Below, piece after piece: positions 55,743 to 55,877 of a DNA stretch of 55,877 nt. Origin of the DNA: Phaeoceros laevis (taxonomy: Eukaryota; Anthocerotophyta; Anthocerotopsida; Notothyladales); the NCBI GenBank assembly GCA_049999765.1, contig JBNGIQ010009448.1, forward strand, positions 1 through 55,877, in the 5' to 3' direction. A program made the translations under genes and the position numbers. The notes beneath the pieces are model-generated. The model did no database searches, had not been told where the DNA came from, and saw only the letters and a program-made list of their open reading frames with translations. The number at the start of each line of letters is the position of its first letter. The first letter of the stretch is position 1.

Positions 55743-55877
55743 AAGGAAGGAAGGAAGGAAGGAAGGAAGGAAGGAAGGAAGGAAGGAAGGAAGGAAGGAA
55801 GGAAGGAAGGAAGGAAGGAAGGAAGGAAGGAAGGAAGGAAGGAAGGAAGGAAGGAAGGAAGGAAGGAAGGAAGGAAG
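55743..55877. repeat. (GGAA)n microsatellite running off the window
   Basis: An uninterrupted AAGG/GGAA tetranucleotide array of about 135 bp to the last base. The true length is unknown because the window ends inside it. Confidence 0.97.

Overview
This window is nuclear DNA of a land plant. The genes have many short GT-AG introns (about 40-200 bp, plus one GC-AG), and the products are plant-specific: organelle RNA-editing PPR proteins, a photosystem II assembly factor, an RWP-RK factor, a NIP aquaporin and a DUF26 secreted protein. Three long intronless PLS-class PPR genes, one with a DYW-like tail ending in Asp-Arg-His instead of Asp-Tyr-Trp, suggest a seed-free plant with heavy organellar editing, probably a fern or lycophyte. 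This is inference; the species cannot be read from the window.

Layout. 1-0.66 kb: 3' end of a TLDc-domain gene (+). 0.7-3.2 kb: tandem repeats, a DUF26 (Gnk2-like) secreted protein and a weak ORF. 3.4-16.8 kb, gene-rich: CCDC47 homologue (+), LPA3 (-, 13 exons), P-class PPR-SMR gene (+), NIP aquaporin (+), DYW PPR (-). 16.8-24.3 kb: a second, divergently transcribed DYW-like PPR (+, only 145 bp from the first) and a large RKD-type RWP-RK gene (-). 24.3-42.4 kb: a GC-rich flank, then an AT-rich, gene-poor block full of tandem repeats, SINE-like copies, a perfect hairpin next to a 24-bp repeat array, and broken fragments of an aspartic protease and a hAT transposase. 42.4-43.6 kb: tri-snRNP 27K protein (-). 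45.1-47.9 kb: third PLS PPR, stopping just after the start of the DYW domain. 48.3-52.0 kb: 15-exon sterol-glucosyltransferase-like gene (+). 52.6-53.5 kb: single-exon organellar adenylate kinase (+). 55.0-55.5 kb: a small secreted protein with a cystine-knot-like cysteine pattern. The window ends inside a (GGAA)n microsatellite.

How the genes relate. Five products are expected in organelles and four of these concern organellar RNA or photosystem assembly (two DYW-type PPRs, one E+/truncated-DYW PPR, one PPR-SMR, LPA3); adenylate kinase is also predicted organellar. There is no operon-like arrangement. The exon models were joined by hand from splice-site phase and family similarity. In LPA3, CCDC47, SNRNP27, the RKD gene, the PPR-SMR gene and the glucosyltransferase every junction keeps the reading frame, which supports them strongly.
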